From Mesobacillus jeotgali (GTDB lineage Bacteria > Bacillota > Bacilli > Bacillales > Cytobacillaceae), in contig NZ_CP134494.1 in assembly GCF_031759225.1 (NCBI RefSeq), forward strand, positions 3,284,501 to 3,348,500: a stretch of DNA of 64,000 nt. The letters run 5' to 3'. The notes under the pieces are model-generated. The model had not been told where the DNA came from and did not search any database. It was given only the letters and a program-made list of their open reading frames with translations. Position numbers and translations under genes: made by a program. Below are positions 54,576-64,000 of this stretch, in pieces; position 1 is the first letter of the stretch; each line of letters starts with the position of its first letter.

Positions 54576-55088
54576 TTAATATTGCATCAAGGTTAGAATA
54601 TCATAGCCATCTAGCTTATTACGGCCGTCAAGATAAGTAAGTTCGATCAGGAAGGCGATTCCTGCTACAACTCCTCCTAGTTCTTCGACTAGCTTGATCG
54701 TCGCTTCAATCGTTCCGCCAGTAGCCAGCAGGTCGTCGGTGATCAAGACTCTTTGTCCTGGCTTGATCGCGTCCTTGTGGATTGTCAACACATCACTGCC
54801 ATATTCAAGACCATAGTTGACTTTGATTGTCTCGCGCGGAAGCTTTCCTTCCTTCCTTACAGGAGCAAAACCTACTCCATGTGCATAGGCAACCGGGCAA
54901 CCGATGATGAAGCCGCGAGCTTCAGGTCCGACTACAAGGTCAATTTGCTTTTCACGGGCATAGGCCACGATTTGGTCTGTTGCATATCTATAAGCATCAC
55001 CATTGTCCATTAAGGTTGTGATGTCCTTAAATTTAATGCCGGGCTTTGGCCAATCGGGAACGATTGTTACAAATTGTTTCAAATCCAT
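54576..55088 (-). CDS. apt: Adenine phosphoribosyltransferase
   Basis: Salvages adenine to AMP with PRPP. The 170-aa product has the PRPP-binding motif [13 protein letters not shown] near residue 120, the flexible [11 protein letters not shown] loop and the N-terminal IPDW-type segment [14 protein letters not shown]. It overlaps the 3' end of recJ by 10 bp, so the two are translated together as in B. subtilis. Confidence 0.97.
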   Translation of the reverse strand: MDLKQFVTIVPDWPKPGIKFKDITTLMDNGDAYRYATDQIVAYAREKQIDLVVGPEARGFIIGCPVAYAHGVGFAPVRKEGKLPRETIKVNYGLEYGSDVLTIHKDAIKPGQRVLITDDLLATGGTIEATIKLVEELGGVVAGIAFLIELTYLDGRNKLDGYDILTLMQY

Positions 55089-57445
55089 TGAATAATTGCC
55101 TCCTCATTTTTCACCGACTCTTGGATGAATTGGTCAAACCAATTCTTCAATTGCTCATACGAAGAGTAGAGCAATTCATTTTCAAGAGTGAATGCTTGCA
55201 CCTTGTGCTGATATGTTTTGGATTCAGTCAGATCCCTTTTGGGGACATTTTCTTCTAGTGAAATAAACCCATTGTTTATTTTAACAAAATCTAGTTCAAA
55301 AAACACCTGCGACATGAAATCTACTGTTTCTTTTGTCCACCCTCTATGCTTGGCCAGATCGTCGCCATACCTTTTCAGATCAAATGGCCCTTTCTTTGCA
55401 AGGAACGCGTAGAACCATTTGAAGTGCTCACGGGTTGGCATCGTCGTGAAGAAATCGCTGCTTTCTTTGTAAAAATGGACATATACCCTTCCCGGATTTT
55501 TCCCGGAAAATAAATTCTCCAGAATCTCTTTGGAAGGAGGCAGATCCAATAAAACAACATATGATTGATCAAGTTCGATCTGTTGAGCCTGATCCTCGGC
55601 AGTTACCACTTCCAATGAGTCTCCGATAATAGGTGAAAACTTATTTTTCAAGTCGGGATTAAAGAGAATCCATTTGATATGATCCCCTGGAATCATGTCA
55701 GGAAGCTTGTCCAGTCTTTTAAGTCCGCGGAAATCGAATAGCTGCCAGGATTTGACCGCTACATCCCTGAGGAAGATCTGCGGCTTCTTGATATTGTTCC
55801 ATTCATTGATAGACAGTTCGCCAATGACCGACAGCTTGGAACTAGGTGAAATATGATCATGAAGATGGCCAAAACCGAAGCCAATTCCATCGATCACATT
55901 GCCTTCCTCTTCCAGCGCCAGCTTTAAATGTGACTGATCCGCCCCGATCTTTCTGAGGGTTGAAATATTAGCCGCCTCGATCATGACCTTGGGCTTAGGG
56001 TTGCTGACACCATATGGTGAAAGCATTCCGAGTTCATTTATGGTTTCAATCGTAATCTCTTTAACTTCTATACTGGCATCGATATGGGATACAGGAATTA
56101 AATCTTCTTCTTTCAGCTGCTCTTTTGCGAGTGAATTCAATCTTTTCCTTAATTCATCCACATCACTTAAATTCAATGTCATGCCCGCAGCCATCGGATG
56201 TCCGCCAAAATGCGGCAGGATGTCTCTGCAGGTTGATAGATTTTTAAAGAGATCGAACCCTGCAATACTGCGTGCTGAACCCTTGGCAAGTCCCTTTTCA
56301 TTGTCAAAACTAAGAACAATCGTTGGCCGGTAGTATTTTTCAACCAGCTTGGATGCTACGATCCCAATGACTCCTGCGTTCCAGCCTTCTTTGCCGACGA
56401 CTAGGACTGAATTATCTTTTATAGGAAAATTCATTTCCACTTCAGCAACTGCTTCTTCAGCAATTTGTGAGACTATGTTTTGACGCTCTTTATTGATTGA
56501 ATCAATTTCTTCCGCAAGCATCATCGCTTCTTCCGGATCTTGTGTCATCATTAATTGGACAGCAGGATCCGCGCTGCCAAGTCTACCCGCGGCGTTAACC
56601 CTCGGCCCTATCATGAACCCAATCGTTTCTTCATCAATGGAAGATCTATCCGTCTTAGCGAGTTTAAGCAGTGCATTCAAACCAGGCGTCTGGCTCGACT
56701 TCAATTTCTCAATTCCCCTCGTGGCAATCAGCCTGTTCTCTCCCATGAGCGGTACAAGGTCGGCAATTGTCCCGATAGCCGCATATTCCAGCAAATGCTC
56801 CGGCACCCTTTTTAGCAGTGCATGCGCTACCTTAAAGGCAACTCCGACTCCAGCCAGATCCTTGAAAGGGTATACACTGTCTTCCAGCTTTGGATGGATG
56901 ATCGCAAATGCATCCGGCAGAACCGGTCCAGGTTCATGATGGTCCGTTATAACCAAGTCGATGCCTACCTCTTTGGCAACAGAAGCTTCATGAAGAGCAG
57001 AAATGCCCGTATCAACAGTGATGATCAAACCAACTCCGCTGTCTGCGGCACTGCGGAACGCTTTTTCATTAGGACCGTATCCTTCTGTAAAACGGTTCGG
57101 TATGTAGTAGTCGGCATTCGCCCCAAGCTCGTCCAGGGCTTTCATCATGACCGTCGTACTGCTCACTCCATCTGCATCATAATCACCGAATACTAAAATG
57201 GGCTCCTGCGTTTTGATAGCCTCATTGATCCGCTCAACTGCCTTATCCATGTCCTTGAGCAAAAAGGGATCATGGAATTCGCTTTTTGCTCCAAATAAAA
57301 AATACCGGGCATCTTCCACGGTATCCAGTCCGCGATTGACTAACAGAGAAGCAGTCAGATGAGTTATGTTCAAGTCCTTGGCGAGTGAATCTATTATTGT
57401 CTGGTCGGATTTTTTCACAATCCACCTTGATTTTGGCTTTAACAT
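55079..57445 (-). CDS. recJ: Single-stranded-DNA-specific exonuclease RecJ
   Basis: A 788-aa DHH-family 5'-3' exonuclease. Motifs: [13 protein letters not shown] (motif I/II), [17 protein letters not shown] (DHH), and the DHHA1 motif [13 protein letters not shown]-terminal extension of ~200 aa is typical of Bacillus RecJ. ATG 57445 follows GAGAGGTGA; the 19 codons upstream in frame have no SD. It is followed by apt with an overlap. Confidence 0.95.
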   Translation of the reverse strand: MLKPKSRWIVKKSDQTIIDSLAKDLNITHLTASLLVNRGLDTVEDARYFLFGAKSEFHDPFLLKDMDKAVERINEAIKTQEPILVFGDYDADGVSSTTVMMKALDELGANADYYIPNRFTEGYGPNEKAFRSAADSGVGLIITVDTGISALHEASVAKEVGIDLVITDHHEPGPVLPDAFAIIHPKLEDSVYPFKDLAGVGVAFKVAHALLKRVPEHLLEYAAIGTIADLVPLMGENRLIATRGIEKLKSSQTPGLNALLKLAKTDRSSIDEETIGFMIGPRVNAAGRLGSADPAVQLMMTQDPEEAMMLAEEIDSINKERQNIVSQIAEEAVAEVEMNFPIKDNSVLVVGKEGWNAGVIGIVASKLVEKYYRPTIVLSFDNEKGLAKGSARSIAGFDLFKNLSTCRDILPHFGGHPMAAGMTLNLSDVDELRKRLNSLAKEQLKEEDLIPVSHIDASIEVKEITIETINELGMLSPYGVSNPKPKVMIEAANISTLRKIGADQSHLKLALEEEGNVIDGIGFGFGHLHDHISPSSKLSVIGELSINEWNNIKKPQIFLRDVAVKSWQLFDFRGLKRLDKLPDMIPGDHIKWILFNPDLKNKFSPIIGDSLEVVTAEDQAQQIELDQSYVVLLDLPPSKEILENLFSGKNPGRVYVHFYKESSDFFTTMPTREHFKWFYAFLAKKGPFDLKRYGDDLAKHRGWTKETVDFMSQVFFELDFVKINNGFISLEENVPKRDLTESKTYQHKVQAFTLENELLYSSYEQLKNWFDQFIQESVKNEEAIIQWI

Positions 57446-57561
57446 ACGTTCACCTCTCAGCTTTTTCATTATACAAAAGCAGAGAGAGGGTTTCAATGAC
57501 AATGAATGCTAATAAGGGGCTTAAAATTCTTGGGACTAATGGAAGAGTAATAAAATATAAT

Positions 57562-57593
57562 AAAATGGCAGCACATTTGAATGCTGCCATTTT
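57562..57593. terminator. Terminator between the LapA-type gene and recJ
   Basis: AAAATGGCAGC / GCTGCCATTTT 11-bp perfect stem with a 10-base loop and AT-rich flanks. Confidence 0.88.
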
Positions 57594-57600
57594 AACTGGT

Positions 57601-57915
57601 CTAATGGATATCTTCTATTTGATGTTGTGCTGTATCTTCCTGGGCTGTTTCCTTTTGTGCCAGCTGCTGTTCTAATAAACTGTTTTTCTTCCTCAATGAT
57701 TTTACTTCGCGTTGAAGCACAAACATCCTGAACAGGCCGACAGAGCCAACGATGATCCCGCCCATCAAGACAGAACCTAAGATCACTAAAATTAACGGCC
57801 ATTCAGATTCCCCGAATAAATAGTTTACTGTTACTGAGTCGACATTGATGACGGCAAATACAGCAACAATCAATGCAAAAGCTAGCCCCAGCAGTAACGT
57901 CCATTGAAACTTCAT
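57601..57915 (-). CDS. yrvD: LapA family membrane protein (YrvD-like)
   Basis: A 104-aa protein with two transmembrane helices (WTLLLGLAFALIVAVFAVINV and LILVILGSVLMGGIIVGSVG) separated by the LapA-type NVDSVTVNYLFG loop, and a C-terminal coiled coil (REVKSLRKKNSLLEQQLAQ). Function unknown in Bacillus; the E. coli relative helps assemble LPS. B. subtilis yrvD is at this site. Confidence 0.85.
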   Translation of the reverse strand: MKFQWTLLLGLAFALIVAVFAVINVDSVTVNYLFGESEWPLILVILGSVLMGGIIVGSVGLFRMFVLQREVKSLRKKNSLLEQQLAQKETAQEDTAQHQIEDIH

Positions 57916-57936
57916 AGAATCTCCTCCCCCCGAGAA

Positions 57937-58866
57937 TTATTGAATATCTACGCCATCTTCGGAAGTTCCATTCTCACTGAACGGATTTATATGGACCAGA
58001 ACATTTTGGACATTTTTGTTTTCCATCAGTTTCTTCTTTACACTTTTACCAATCCGATGGCCCTGCTCCACGGTAATATGTGGATCAACAGATATTTTCA
58101 AATCAATGATAACGTAATGGCCATGTTCCCTGGCATGTAATTCATCCAATTTTTTCACTTCTGGTATGGACTGTACAACCGTCCTGAATTCTTCCGTATC
58201 CTCATCGTGCAGGACATGGTCAAGCGTGTTGTGAATCGACTCCTTGCCAAGCTTCCATGCCATCCTGATGACCAGCAATGCAACAAGCAGACCGGTAACC
58301 GGGTCGGCGTATACAAGCCATCCTATTTCAAATATTCCTCCCAGGACGGCAGCGCTAATCCCAATAAGTGCTGCTATCGAAGAGTAGACATCCGAACGAT
58401 GCTCATATGCATTGACGATCAGGGCATCACTTTTCAATTGTTTACCCAATTTGAATTTGTACCTGAACATTCCCTCTTTTACGATAATTGAAACAACAAC
58501 AGCAACAATTGCTATTGATTTCGGGGGTTCAATAGGATGAAAGAATGATTCTATCGAAGATCTGCCAATCTCTACACCAACAAGCATCAATAACACTGCT
58601 ACAATGATTGCAGCAATGGATTCGGCCTTTCCATGGCCATATGGATGGTCTTCATCTGGCGGTGCTTTTGCAGCCTTGAGACCTATGTATACAGCTAATG
58701 AACCAGCTACATCTGAAGCAGAATGGACAGCATCCGCTACAAGCGCTTTACTGTTCGCGTAAATCCCGACACCCCACTTCAACCCTGCCAGTACGATATT
58801 TCCCACTACGCCAACCATTGCTGCAAATTCGGCTTTCTTAAAACGAACATCTTTTTCCAATAGCAA
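57937..58866 (-). CDS. Cation diffusion facilitator family transporter
   Basis: A 309-aa divalent metal efflux protein of the CDF family. Six membrane helices and the metal site HSASD (helix II, ADAVHSASDVAGS) with DPVTGLLVAL (helix V) are visible; the cytosolic domain (HDEDTEEFRTVVQSIPEV, HAREHGHYVIIDLKI, VEQGHRIGKSVKKKL) follows. Start is TTG at 58866 or the TTG two codons later; spacing from GGAGGG does not decide. Substrate not predictable. I recall no CDF gene here in B. subtilis. Confidence 0.92.
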   Translation of the reverse strand: MLLEKDVRFKKAEFAAMVGVVGNIVLAGLKWGVGIYANSKALVADAVHSASDVAGSLAVYIGLKAAKAPPDEDHPYGHGKAESIAAIIVAVLLMLVGVEIGRSSIESFFHPIEPPKSIAIVAVVVSIIVKEGMFRYKFKLGKQLKSDALIVNAYEHRSDVYSSIAALIGISAAVLGGIFEIGWLVYADPVTGLLVALLVIRMAWKLGKESIHNTLDHVLHDEDTEEFRTVVQSIPEVKKLDELHAREHGHYVIIDLKISVDPHITVEQGHRIGKSVKKKLMENKNVQNVLVHINPFSENGTSEDGVDIQ

Positions 58867-58981
58867 AATCCCTCCCCTTGCAAAGGTTATATGATGATCT
58901 CATGCTTTTTCTCAGCATGTTTAGTCTGGCGGCATTCCTTTTATTTTATCCTGAAAAATGGGTGTTCTAACCAGAAATAAA

Positions 58982-59009
58982 AAATACCACGGAAAAATCC
59001 GTGGTATTT
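58982..59009 (-). terminator. Terminator of secDF
   Basis: AAATACCACGGA / TCCGTGGTATTT 12-bp stem with a 4-base loop, after the secDF stop; T tract on the minus strand. Confidence 0.88.
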
Positions 59010-59023
59010 CGAATGTGCTTATT

Positions 59024-61288
59024 TTATACTTGAGGCTCATCTGAGTAGACTTTCTTTTCCTTATAAGTCTTGATAGTGCCTTTCTTCTTAAGCTCTTTAT
59101 TTTTCCATACATACCACAGCTGTGCTGCGATGAAAATGGAGGAATACGTACCGGCAATAAGGCCGACCAGGAGAGCGAAAGAGAAATTCCAGATCGATGC
59201 ACTGCCGAAGATCAACAGAGCCACGACTGTGATGACAACAGTCAGGATTGTATTGACTGAACGGCCGAGCGTCTGGCGTAGAGCAGTATTTACAACATCC
59301 GCAATGTCTTGTGGTGTTTTCAAACGTTTCTTCTTCTCCATATTCTCGCGCATCCTGTCAAAAGTAACAATCGTATCATTGATTGAATAACCAACAATTG
59401 TCAGGACGGCAGCTATGAAGGTAATATCCACTTCAAGCCTCGTGAGACTGAATAGAACAATGATAAAGAAGGCATCATGGAGCAATGCGATAATAGCAGC
59501 AAGTGCCATGTAAATCTCAAATCGGACCGTTACGTAGATAATGATCCCTACGGAAGCAATTGCAATTGCAATCATTGCATTTTTCGCCAATTCTTTACCG
59601 ATTGTTGGTGAAACAGTTCCTACATTGGGCTCGGCTCCGAATTCTTCTTTAAAGTGGGATTTAAGCTCAGAAATCTCATCCTTGGATAAAACCCCCTTAA
59701 ACCTAGCAACCCCTATTTCATTGTTTTCTCCGGAAATGACAATATCATCTGTTTCCAGGTCGACTTCCGCCAGTTTATCCTTCAATTGTTCGGCTGTTAG
59801 CTTATTATCAGACAGCACTTCCACCCTTGTTCCACTTGCGAAATCAATTCCAAGGTTTAGGCGGAATGCGAGGACTGCAATCAAGCCCAGTCCGATCAAT
59901 ACGGCTGATGCCGTAAAGAATTTGTTGCGGGTCTTAATGAAATCGAAACGATCGAATCTAGTTTTTAAATCAAGTGAATCCAAGCCTTCAGAAATATCAT
60001 GGACTTCGCTAGGCTTCACGCCGAACAAGCTTGGCTTGTTTTTGAATAATCCGCTGTTCACTAGTAAACCAAGGAACAAGCGTGCACCAAAGACTGCGGT
60101 GATGAAGCTTGCCAGGATACTGATGATCAGCATGGTCGCAAAGCCTTTTACAGAGCTTGTACCATATGCGAATAAAACAATAGCCGCTAGCAATGTCGTG
60201 ATGTTGGCATCAAAGATTGTAGACAATGAGCCTTTACTTCCCGCGTCAAATGCCGCTTTAATATTGCGGCCAACCTTCAATTCTTCTTTAATCCGCTCAT
60301 ACGTGATGATATTGGCATCTACCGCCATACCGACACCGAGAATCAATGCTGCAATACCAGGCAATGTCAGGACACCATTCATCCAGTCAAAGACTAGCAG
60401 GATGAGGTAAACGTAAATTGATAACGTAATAACGGCAACAATACCAGGGATACGGTATAAAGCCAGCATGAAGACGAAAACTGCAAGAATACCGATGATT
60501 CCAGCGAAAATCGTTTCATTTAGAGCCTGTTCACCGAACTTCGCTCCTACAGAAGTAGAGTAAGTTTCTTCTAGATTAACCGGCAGTGATCCGGCGTTAA
60601 GCAGTGAAGCAAGCTGCTGGGCTTCTTCGATTGTAAAATTACCAGTGATTTCAACATTCTTTTGGTTCAGGATCTTATCAACATTCGGATTGGAAAGGAA
60701 CTTAGGATCAGGCTTCATCCTTTCTTCCTTATAGGAATCTTTTCCTTCTTCGAAATCAAGCCAGATGATCAGCTGGTTCTCAGGGGCCATATCACGGATT
60801 TCCTTCGTGATTTCACCGAATTGGTCCCCATCTTTTAACGTAATCGAGATACTTGGCTTGTTCTGCTGGTCAAAGCTTTGCTTTGCACCATTTTCCTCCA
60901 AGTCACCGCCATCCATCATGACGCGGTCGTTCACGTCACGGAAGGTAAGGTTCGCTTCAGTAGAAAGGATTTCACGCGCTTTATTCTGGTCTTTTACACC
61001 AGCTAGCTGCACACGAATCCGGTTATCCCCTTCAATCTGGATATTCGGTTCACTGACTCCAAGGACGTTGACCCTTCGCTCAAGCGCCTCAGCTGTACTT
61101 GTTAACGTCTCCCGGTCGATTTCCTGCCCCTTCTCCAGTGGCGTCACTTCATAAAGAACCTCAAAACCACCCTGCAGATCAAGGCCGAGCTTGATATCTT
61201 TCAATATATTCTGGGTTGTTGCACCCATGGCGCTTCCGATTAAAATAACCAGCAAAAAGAAGGCCACGATGCGGCTGCGTTTTACCAT
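59024..61288 (-). CDS. secDF: Protein translocase subunits SecD-SecF, fused
   Basis: A 754-aa single polypeptide joining SecD and SecF, the Bacillus form. SecD part: first helix, D1 motif LGLDLQGGFEVLYEV, the P1 domain and GIAALILGVGMAVDANIITYERIKEE (D5). SecF part begins near residue 450 with RFDFIKTRNKFF and has LGIDFASGTRVEV and GYSINDTIVTFDRMREN. Twelve membrane segments are expected. It assists export using the proton gradient. Confidence 0.97.
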   Translation of the reverse strand: MVKRSRIVAFFLLVILIGSAMGATTQNILKDIKLGLDLQGGFEVLYEVTPLEKGQEIDRETLTSTAEALERRVNVLGVSEPNIQIEGDNRIRVQLAGVKDQNKAREILSTEANLTFRDVNDRVMMDGGDLEENGAKQSFDQQNKPSISITLKDGDQFGEITKEIRDMAPENQLIIWLDFEEGKDSYKEERMKPDPKFLSNPNVDKILNQKNVEITGNFTIEEAQQLASLLNAGSLPVNLEETYSTSVGAKFGEQALNETIFAGIIGILAVFVFMLALYRIPGIVAVITLSIYVYLILLVFDWMNGVLTLPGIAALILGVGMAVDANIITYERIKEELKVGRNIKAAFDAGSKGSLSTIFDANITTLLAAIVLFAYGTSSVKGFATMLIISILASFITAVFGARLFLGLLVNSGLFKNKPSLFGVKPSEVHDISEGLDSLDLKTRFDRFDFIKTRNKFFTASAVLIGLGLIAVLAFRLNLGIDFASGTRVEVLSDNKLTAEQLKDKLAEVDLETDDIVISGENNEIGVARFKGVLSKDEISELKSHFKEEFGAEPNVGTVSPTIGKELAKNAMIAIAIASVGIIIYVTVRFEIYMALAAIIALLHDAFFIIVLFSLTRLEVDITFIAAVLTIVGYSINDTIVTFDRMRENMEKKKRLKTPQDIADVVNTALRQTLGRSVNTILTVVITVVALLIFGSASIWNFSFALLVGLIAGTYSSIFIAAQLWYVWKNKELKKKGTIKTYKEKKVYSDEPQV

Positions 61289-61385
61289 TATGTATAAATC
61301 CTCCTTATTCTTCGCACAAACATGCTGCCAGACAAATTAAACAATAAGACTAAAAAATAGAAAGTAGCCAATTTATAGCATTCTA

Positions 61386-61414
61386 ATTATGTAACAGTTT
61401 AAAAAAACTGTCAA
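61386..61414 (-). promoter_or_regulatory. Sigma-A promoter of secDF
   Basis: TTGACA (61409-61414) and CATAAT (61386-61391) with 17 bp between on the minus strand. The spacer holds an inverted repeat (ACAGTTT/AAACTGT). The -35 lies 42 bp from the first arm of the tandem array. Confidence 0.75.
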
Positions 61415-61456
61415 TTAAGCTTTTTCCGTTCCTACACAGGGAATAATCTCTCATTT

Positions 61457-61862
61457 TAGACATTTCACAGGTGCCCCCTGCCCAAAATGTCTATTAACAA
61501 CCTCTTTTTAGACATTTCTCAGGTGTTCCCTTCTCAAAATGTCTATTAACACCCTTTTTATAGACATTTCTCAGATATCCCCTGCTCAAAATGTCTATTA
61601 ATCCCCTCTTTTTAGACATTTCTCAGGTATTCCCTACTCAAAATGTCTATTAATCCCCTCTTTTTAGACATTTCTCAGGTATTCCCTACTCAAAATGTCT
61701 ATTAACACCCTTTTTATTGACATTTCTCAGATATCCCTTGCTCAAAATGTCTATTAATCCCTTCTTTTCACACATTTCGCAAGTGTCCAACACTCAAACT
61801 GTCTATAATAGTCCATTTATTAGACATTTCAATAATATCCCTCGCACCAAATGTCCATTAAA
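61457..61862. repeat. Tandem array, 8 x 52 bp (TAGACATTT ... AAATGTCTA)
   Basis: Units start at 61457, 61509, 61561, 61613, 61665, 61717, 61769 and 61821, all exactly 52 bp apart. Each has TAGACATTT, 19 bp (often CTCAGGTATTCCCTACTCA), AAATGTCTA and a 15-bp linker (TTAATCCCCTCTTTT type). Units 4 and 5 are almost identical; units 7 and 8 are the most eroded. The array fills the gap between comN and the secDF promoter. Confidence 0.95.
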
Positions 61863-61906
61863 CTATGGGAGGAAATATCAGCACAATCTCAGGAACAAAA
61901 AGCCCA

Positions 61907-62203
61907 TCATTTAAGCAACTCTTTCCGTTCTTCTTCATCATCCATCGTAAAATCACCTAATTTAAATGCTTCAACAGTTGTGAAGTTCATGACATCGCCA
62001 ATTTTGGCTGATAGAATGTCAGCTACTAATTCGTACATTTGTATTTCATCTTTAGGTTTTTTCCACTTTTTCTTCGTGAGATAATCCCATAATTCTTTTT
62101 CTCCAACTTGCTCGTATCCGAATATTTTGAATTCTTCAATTTTACTTACCAGAGCCGGTTTTATCTGTTTGTAAAACCGCCCGTATTGATGATTTGGATT
62201 CAT
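61907..62203 (-). CDS. comN: ComN-family post-transcriptional regulator (YrzD)
   Basis: A 98-residue protein matching ComN, which in B. subtilis acts on the 5' leader of comE mRNA and locates to poles and septa via DivIVA. Visible marks are KPALVSKIEEFKIFGYEQVGEKELWDYL and KWKKPKDEIQMYELVADILS. It lies between secDF and spoVB as in B. subtilis. No clear terminator is seen after its stop before the tandem array begins 45 bp on. Confidence 0.88.
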   Translation of the reverse strand: MNPNHQYGRFYKQIKPALVSKIEEFKIFGYEQVGEKELWDYLTKKKWKKPKDEIQMYELVADILSAKIGDVMNFTTVEAFKLGDFTMDDEEERKELLK

Positions 62204-62252
62204 CCCCTGGCCTCCTCGTCCAATTTTCTAGTCTTTTAATGTTTTAACCTTG

Positions 62253-62282
62253 TCATGCTTTGTCCACTTTCTTGCATATAGT
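62253..62282 (+). promoter_or_regulatory. Possible sigma-E promoter of spoVB
   Basis: TCATGCT (62253-62259), 15 bp, CATATAGT (62275-62282) fits the sigma-E pattern in 5 of 7 bases at -35 and CATAnnnT at -10. spoVB is a mother-cell gene in B. subtilis, so this is plausible but unproven. Confidence 0.4.
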
Positions 62283-62326
62283 TAATTGTATATGAAATAA
62301 GCATTTTTGAGAAGGCAGGGAGCGGA

Positions 62327-63880
62327 ATGTCAAAGTTTTTAAAAGGAACATTTATTTTACTTATAGCCGGGCTTGTCACGAGGGTGCTTGGTTTCATAAA
62401 TCGGATTGTCATCGCCCGTTTCATCGGGGAGGAAGGTGTTGGTCTTTACATGATGGCCTTCCCTACAATGGTGCTTGTCGTGACGATTACTCAGCTGGGA
62501 CTCCCAGTTGCGATATCAAAGAATGTGGCTGAAGCTGAGGCAAAAGGCGACTTCCGCAAAATCAAGAAAATCCTTGTCGTTTCCCTTGCAACCACTATAT
62601 CTTTATCGATTATCTTTACACCGGCGCTGATTTTCCTTGCTCCGTACTTATCCGAGACATTGTTCACGGATCCAAGGACGCAGTGGCCGCTACTTGCTAT
62701 CGCTCCAATTGTTCCGATCGTAGCAATCTCATCTGTTCTGCGCGGATACTTCCAGGGAAGGCAGAATATGCGACCTTCTGCGATATCACAGGTGATCGAG
62801 CAGCTTGTCCGGATTACCTTGATTGCTGTATTGACAAAAGCCTTCATGCCGTATGGTATAGAATATGCTGCAGCAGGCGCCATGATTGCGTCTGTAATTG
62901 GAGAGCTCATTTCATTAATCTACTTGATGACAACCTTTAAGCTCAGGAAAAGTTTCCGCCTTCGGAAAAATTTCTTTCAATTTGTCAATTCCGGCAAATC
63001 CACTTTTAATGACCTAATGAAAATTGCGCTGCCTACTACTGGATCAAGATTGATTGGCTCAGTTTCATGGTTTTTTGAACCAATCGTGGTGGCGCACAGT
63101 CTGGCGATCGCCGGTGTGGCCGCCGTGGCTGCCACCAAACAATATGGCGCATTGACTGGTTTCGCGATGCCATTGCTTTTGTTACCATCATTCATCACGT
63201 ATTCGCTGTCCACCTCACTTGTACCGGCAATCAGTGAAGCGAACTCCCAAAAGAAAATGAAGGTGATCGAACATCTTTTGCAGCAATCTTTGCGTTTTTC
63301 TCTTTTGACAGGCGGCCTGGCGATTGTCGTTTTATATGTACTGGCTGAACCGCTAATGACATTGATGTACGGCACATCAAACGGTTCCCAATTCATCAAG
63401 CTGATGGCGCCATTCTTCTTGTTCTACTATTTCCAGGGGCCGCTGCAGGCAGCGTTGCAGGCTCTTGATTTGGCGAGAGCTGCGATGATCAACAGCTTGA
63501 TCGGAAATCTGGCCAAGACGGCTGTCATCTTCCTGCTGGCAAGCCAGCCTGCTTTTGGTATCAATGGCGTAGCCCTCGGTATGGTCATGGGAATCGTGCT
63601 CATCACCCTCCTCCATTTCGCTACCATGCTTAAGGCTGTTTCTTTCACCTTTTATGTAAAAGATTATATAAAAGTGTTGGCAGTTATCATTCTTTCAGGT
63701 TTACTAGGCTTCATGCTCTGGGATTGGCTGGATCAAAATCTTTCATTGGCAGTAAGGATTCTTATTAATGCAGGGACTGTAAGCATCCTATACATTTCCC
63801 TTTCAGTAGCACTTGGTTTGATCAGGAGAAATGAGCTTTCTAAATTGAAATCTGTATTAATATCATTTTTAAAGAAGTAA
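62327..63880 (+). CDS. spoVB: Stage V sporulation protein B (MOP flippase)
   Basis: A 517-aa polytopic protein of the MurJ/polysaccharide-exporter (MOP) superfamily needed for spore cortex formation, probably as a lipid II flippase in the outer forespore membrane. It starts MSKFLKGTFILLIAGLVTRVLGFINRIVIARFIG-like (membrane helix 1 plus conserved basic loop) and contains QVIEQLVRI and SRLIGSVSWFFEP segments typical of SpoVB. About 14 helices. SD GGGAGCGGA lies upstream. Confidence 0.94.
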   Translation: MSKFLKGTFILLIAGLVTRVLGFINRIVIARFIGEEGVGLYMMAFPTMVLVVTITQLGLPVAISKNVAEAEAKGDFRKIKKILVVSLATTISLSIIFTPALIFLAPYLSETLFTDPRTQWPLLAIAPIVPIVAISSVLRGYFQGRQNMRPSAISQVIEQLVRITLIAVLTKAFMPYGIEYAAAGAMIASVIGELISLIYLMTTFKLRKSFRLRKNFFQFVNSGKSTFNDLMKIALPTTGSRLIGSVSWFFEPIVVAHSLAIAGVAAVAATKQYGALTGFAMPLLLLPSFITYSLSTSLVPAISEANSQKKMKVIEHLLQQSLRFSLLTGGLAIVVLYVLAEPLMTLMYGTSNGSQFIKLMAPFFLFYYFQGPLQAALQALDLARAAMINSLIGNLAKTAVIFLLASQPAFGINGVALGMVMGIVLITLLHFATMLKAVSFTFYVKDYIKVLAVIILSGLLGFMLWDWLDQNLSLAVRILINAGTVSILYISLSVALGLIRRNELSKLKSVLISFLKK

Positions 63881-63884
63881 ATAA

Positions 63885-63913
63885 AAAAACGTGGACATTG
63901 TCTCCACGTTTTT
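63885..63913. terminator. Bidirectional terminator after spoVB
   Basis: AAAAACGTGGA / TCCACGTTTTT 11-bp stem with a 7-base loop between convergent genes; it touches the stop codon of the leftward gene at the right edge. Confidence 0.9.
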
Positions 63914-64000
63914 ATTTGTCCTTTAAATCAATATAGAATTTTCCATTTTGGTAGCTGCAAAAAGAAATCTCTCCTGGATCTTTATAACCCTGTTTACTCA
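63912..64000 (-). CDS. 3' end of a leftward gene, probably DUF421/YetF-like (YrbG)
   Basis: An open frame enters from the right edge and ends at the TAA complement of 63912-63914. The last residues (SKQGYKDPGEISFCSYQNGKF, then YIDLKDK) resemble the C-terminal strand pattern of DUF421 membrane proteins, and B. subtilis has yrbG convergent with spoVB. Only 28 codons are visible, so the call leans on synteny. Confidence 0.5.
   Translation of the reverse strand, partial: SKQGYKDPGEISFCSYQNGKFYIDLKDK

Noticed and set aside
59541..60410. A 289-codon rightward ORF antisense to secDF
   Set aside because: Mirror of the secDF reading frame; secDF motifs are unambiguous.
61457..61862. CRISPR array
   Set aside because: The period is regular, but the segments between arms are similar from unit to unit rather than unique spacers, units are built on short palindromes, and no cas gene is in the window.

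Overview
This window looks like chromosome from an endospore-forming, low-GC Gram-positive bacterium of the family Bacillaceae. It carries sda, sigK, spoVB and YjcZ/YrzI-type sporulation proteins, T-box leaders, a Bacillus-type 6S RNA and many TTG/GTG starts behind strong Shine-Dalgarno (SD) sites. Gene order follows the B. subtilis yqeM-yqeG and mtnN...spoVB segments. The genus cannot be fixed from sequence alone; the dispersed repeats and gene order suggest a Mesobacillus/Cytobacillus-like Bacillus.

Layout. 1-5.2 kb: leftward yqeM-rsfS-yqeK-nadD-yhbY-aroE-yqeH-yqeG operon (ribosome maturation, NAD and shikimate synthesis). 5.2-5.8 kb: sda behind a DnaA-box cluster. 5.8-13.4 kb: accessory block with divergent psd/pssA, an M3 oligoendopeptidase, a YjcZ-type small protein, an orphan response regulator, a truncated haemoglobin and a persulfide cluster (DUF1641, sulfide:quinone oxidoreductase-like, TusA, DsrE). 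13.7-15.7 kb: uninterrupted sigK, then leftward very small ORFs (YrzI family and others) and yrhC. 15.9-28.2 kb: mtnN, mtaD, yrzA, yrrS, pbpI, greA, udk, trhP2-trhP1-trmR (tRNA wobble-uridine modification), mltG, yrzB, ruvX, yrzL. 28.3-43.5 kb: alaS with T-box, yrrI, yrzQ, yrzR, yrrD, a LysM amidase, recD2, yrrB, mnmA, iscS, cymR, rarA, tcdA. 43.8-45.4 kb: an IS3-family element inserted in the terminator hairpin of the 6S RNA gene. 45.4-64 kb: aspS-hisS with T-box, a YrzK-like protein, an SH3b amidase, dtd-rel, apt-recJ, lapA-type gene, a cation diffusion facilitator, secDF, comN, spoVB and the end of a DUF421-like gene.

The most unusual signal is a set of five intergenic tandem arrays (near 15.7, 26.9, 43.7, 51.2 and 61.5 kb). 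Each has an exact 52- or 53-bp period, and each unit holds a 7-9 bp inverted repeat with a sequence largely private to its array. They lie beyond gene ends or terminators, outside genes. A period of 52-53 bp equals five turns of B-DNA, so each unit would present its arms on the same face of the helix. I know of no named element with this design.

Other points of interest are the IS insertion in the 6S terminator, a terminator hairpin that contains the pbpI SD, tandem terminators in front of yrzI, and a 25-codon membrane peptide gene with its own terminator.
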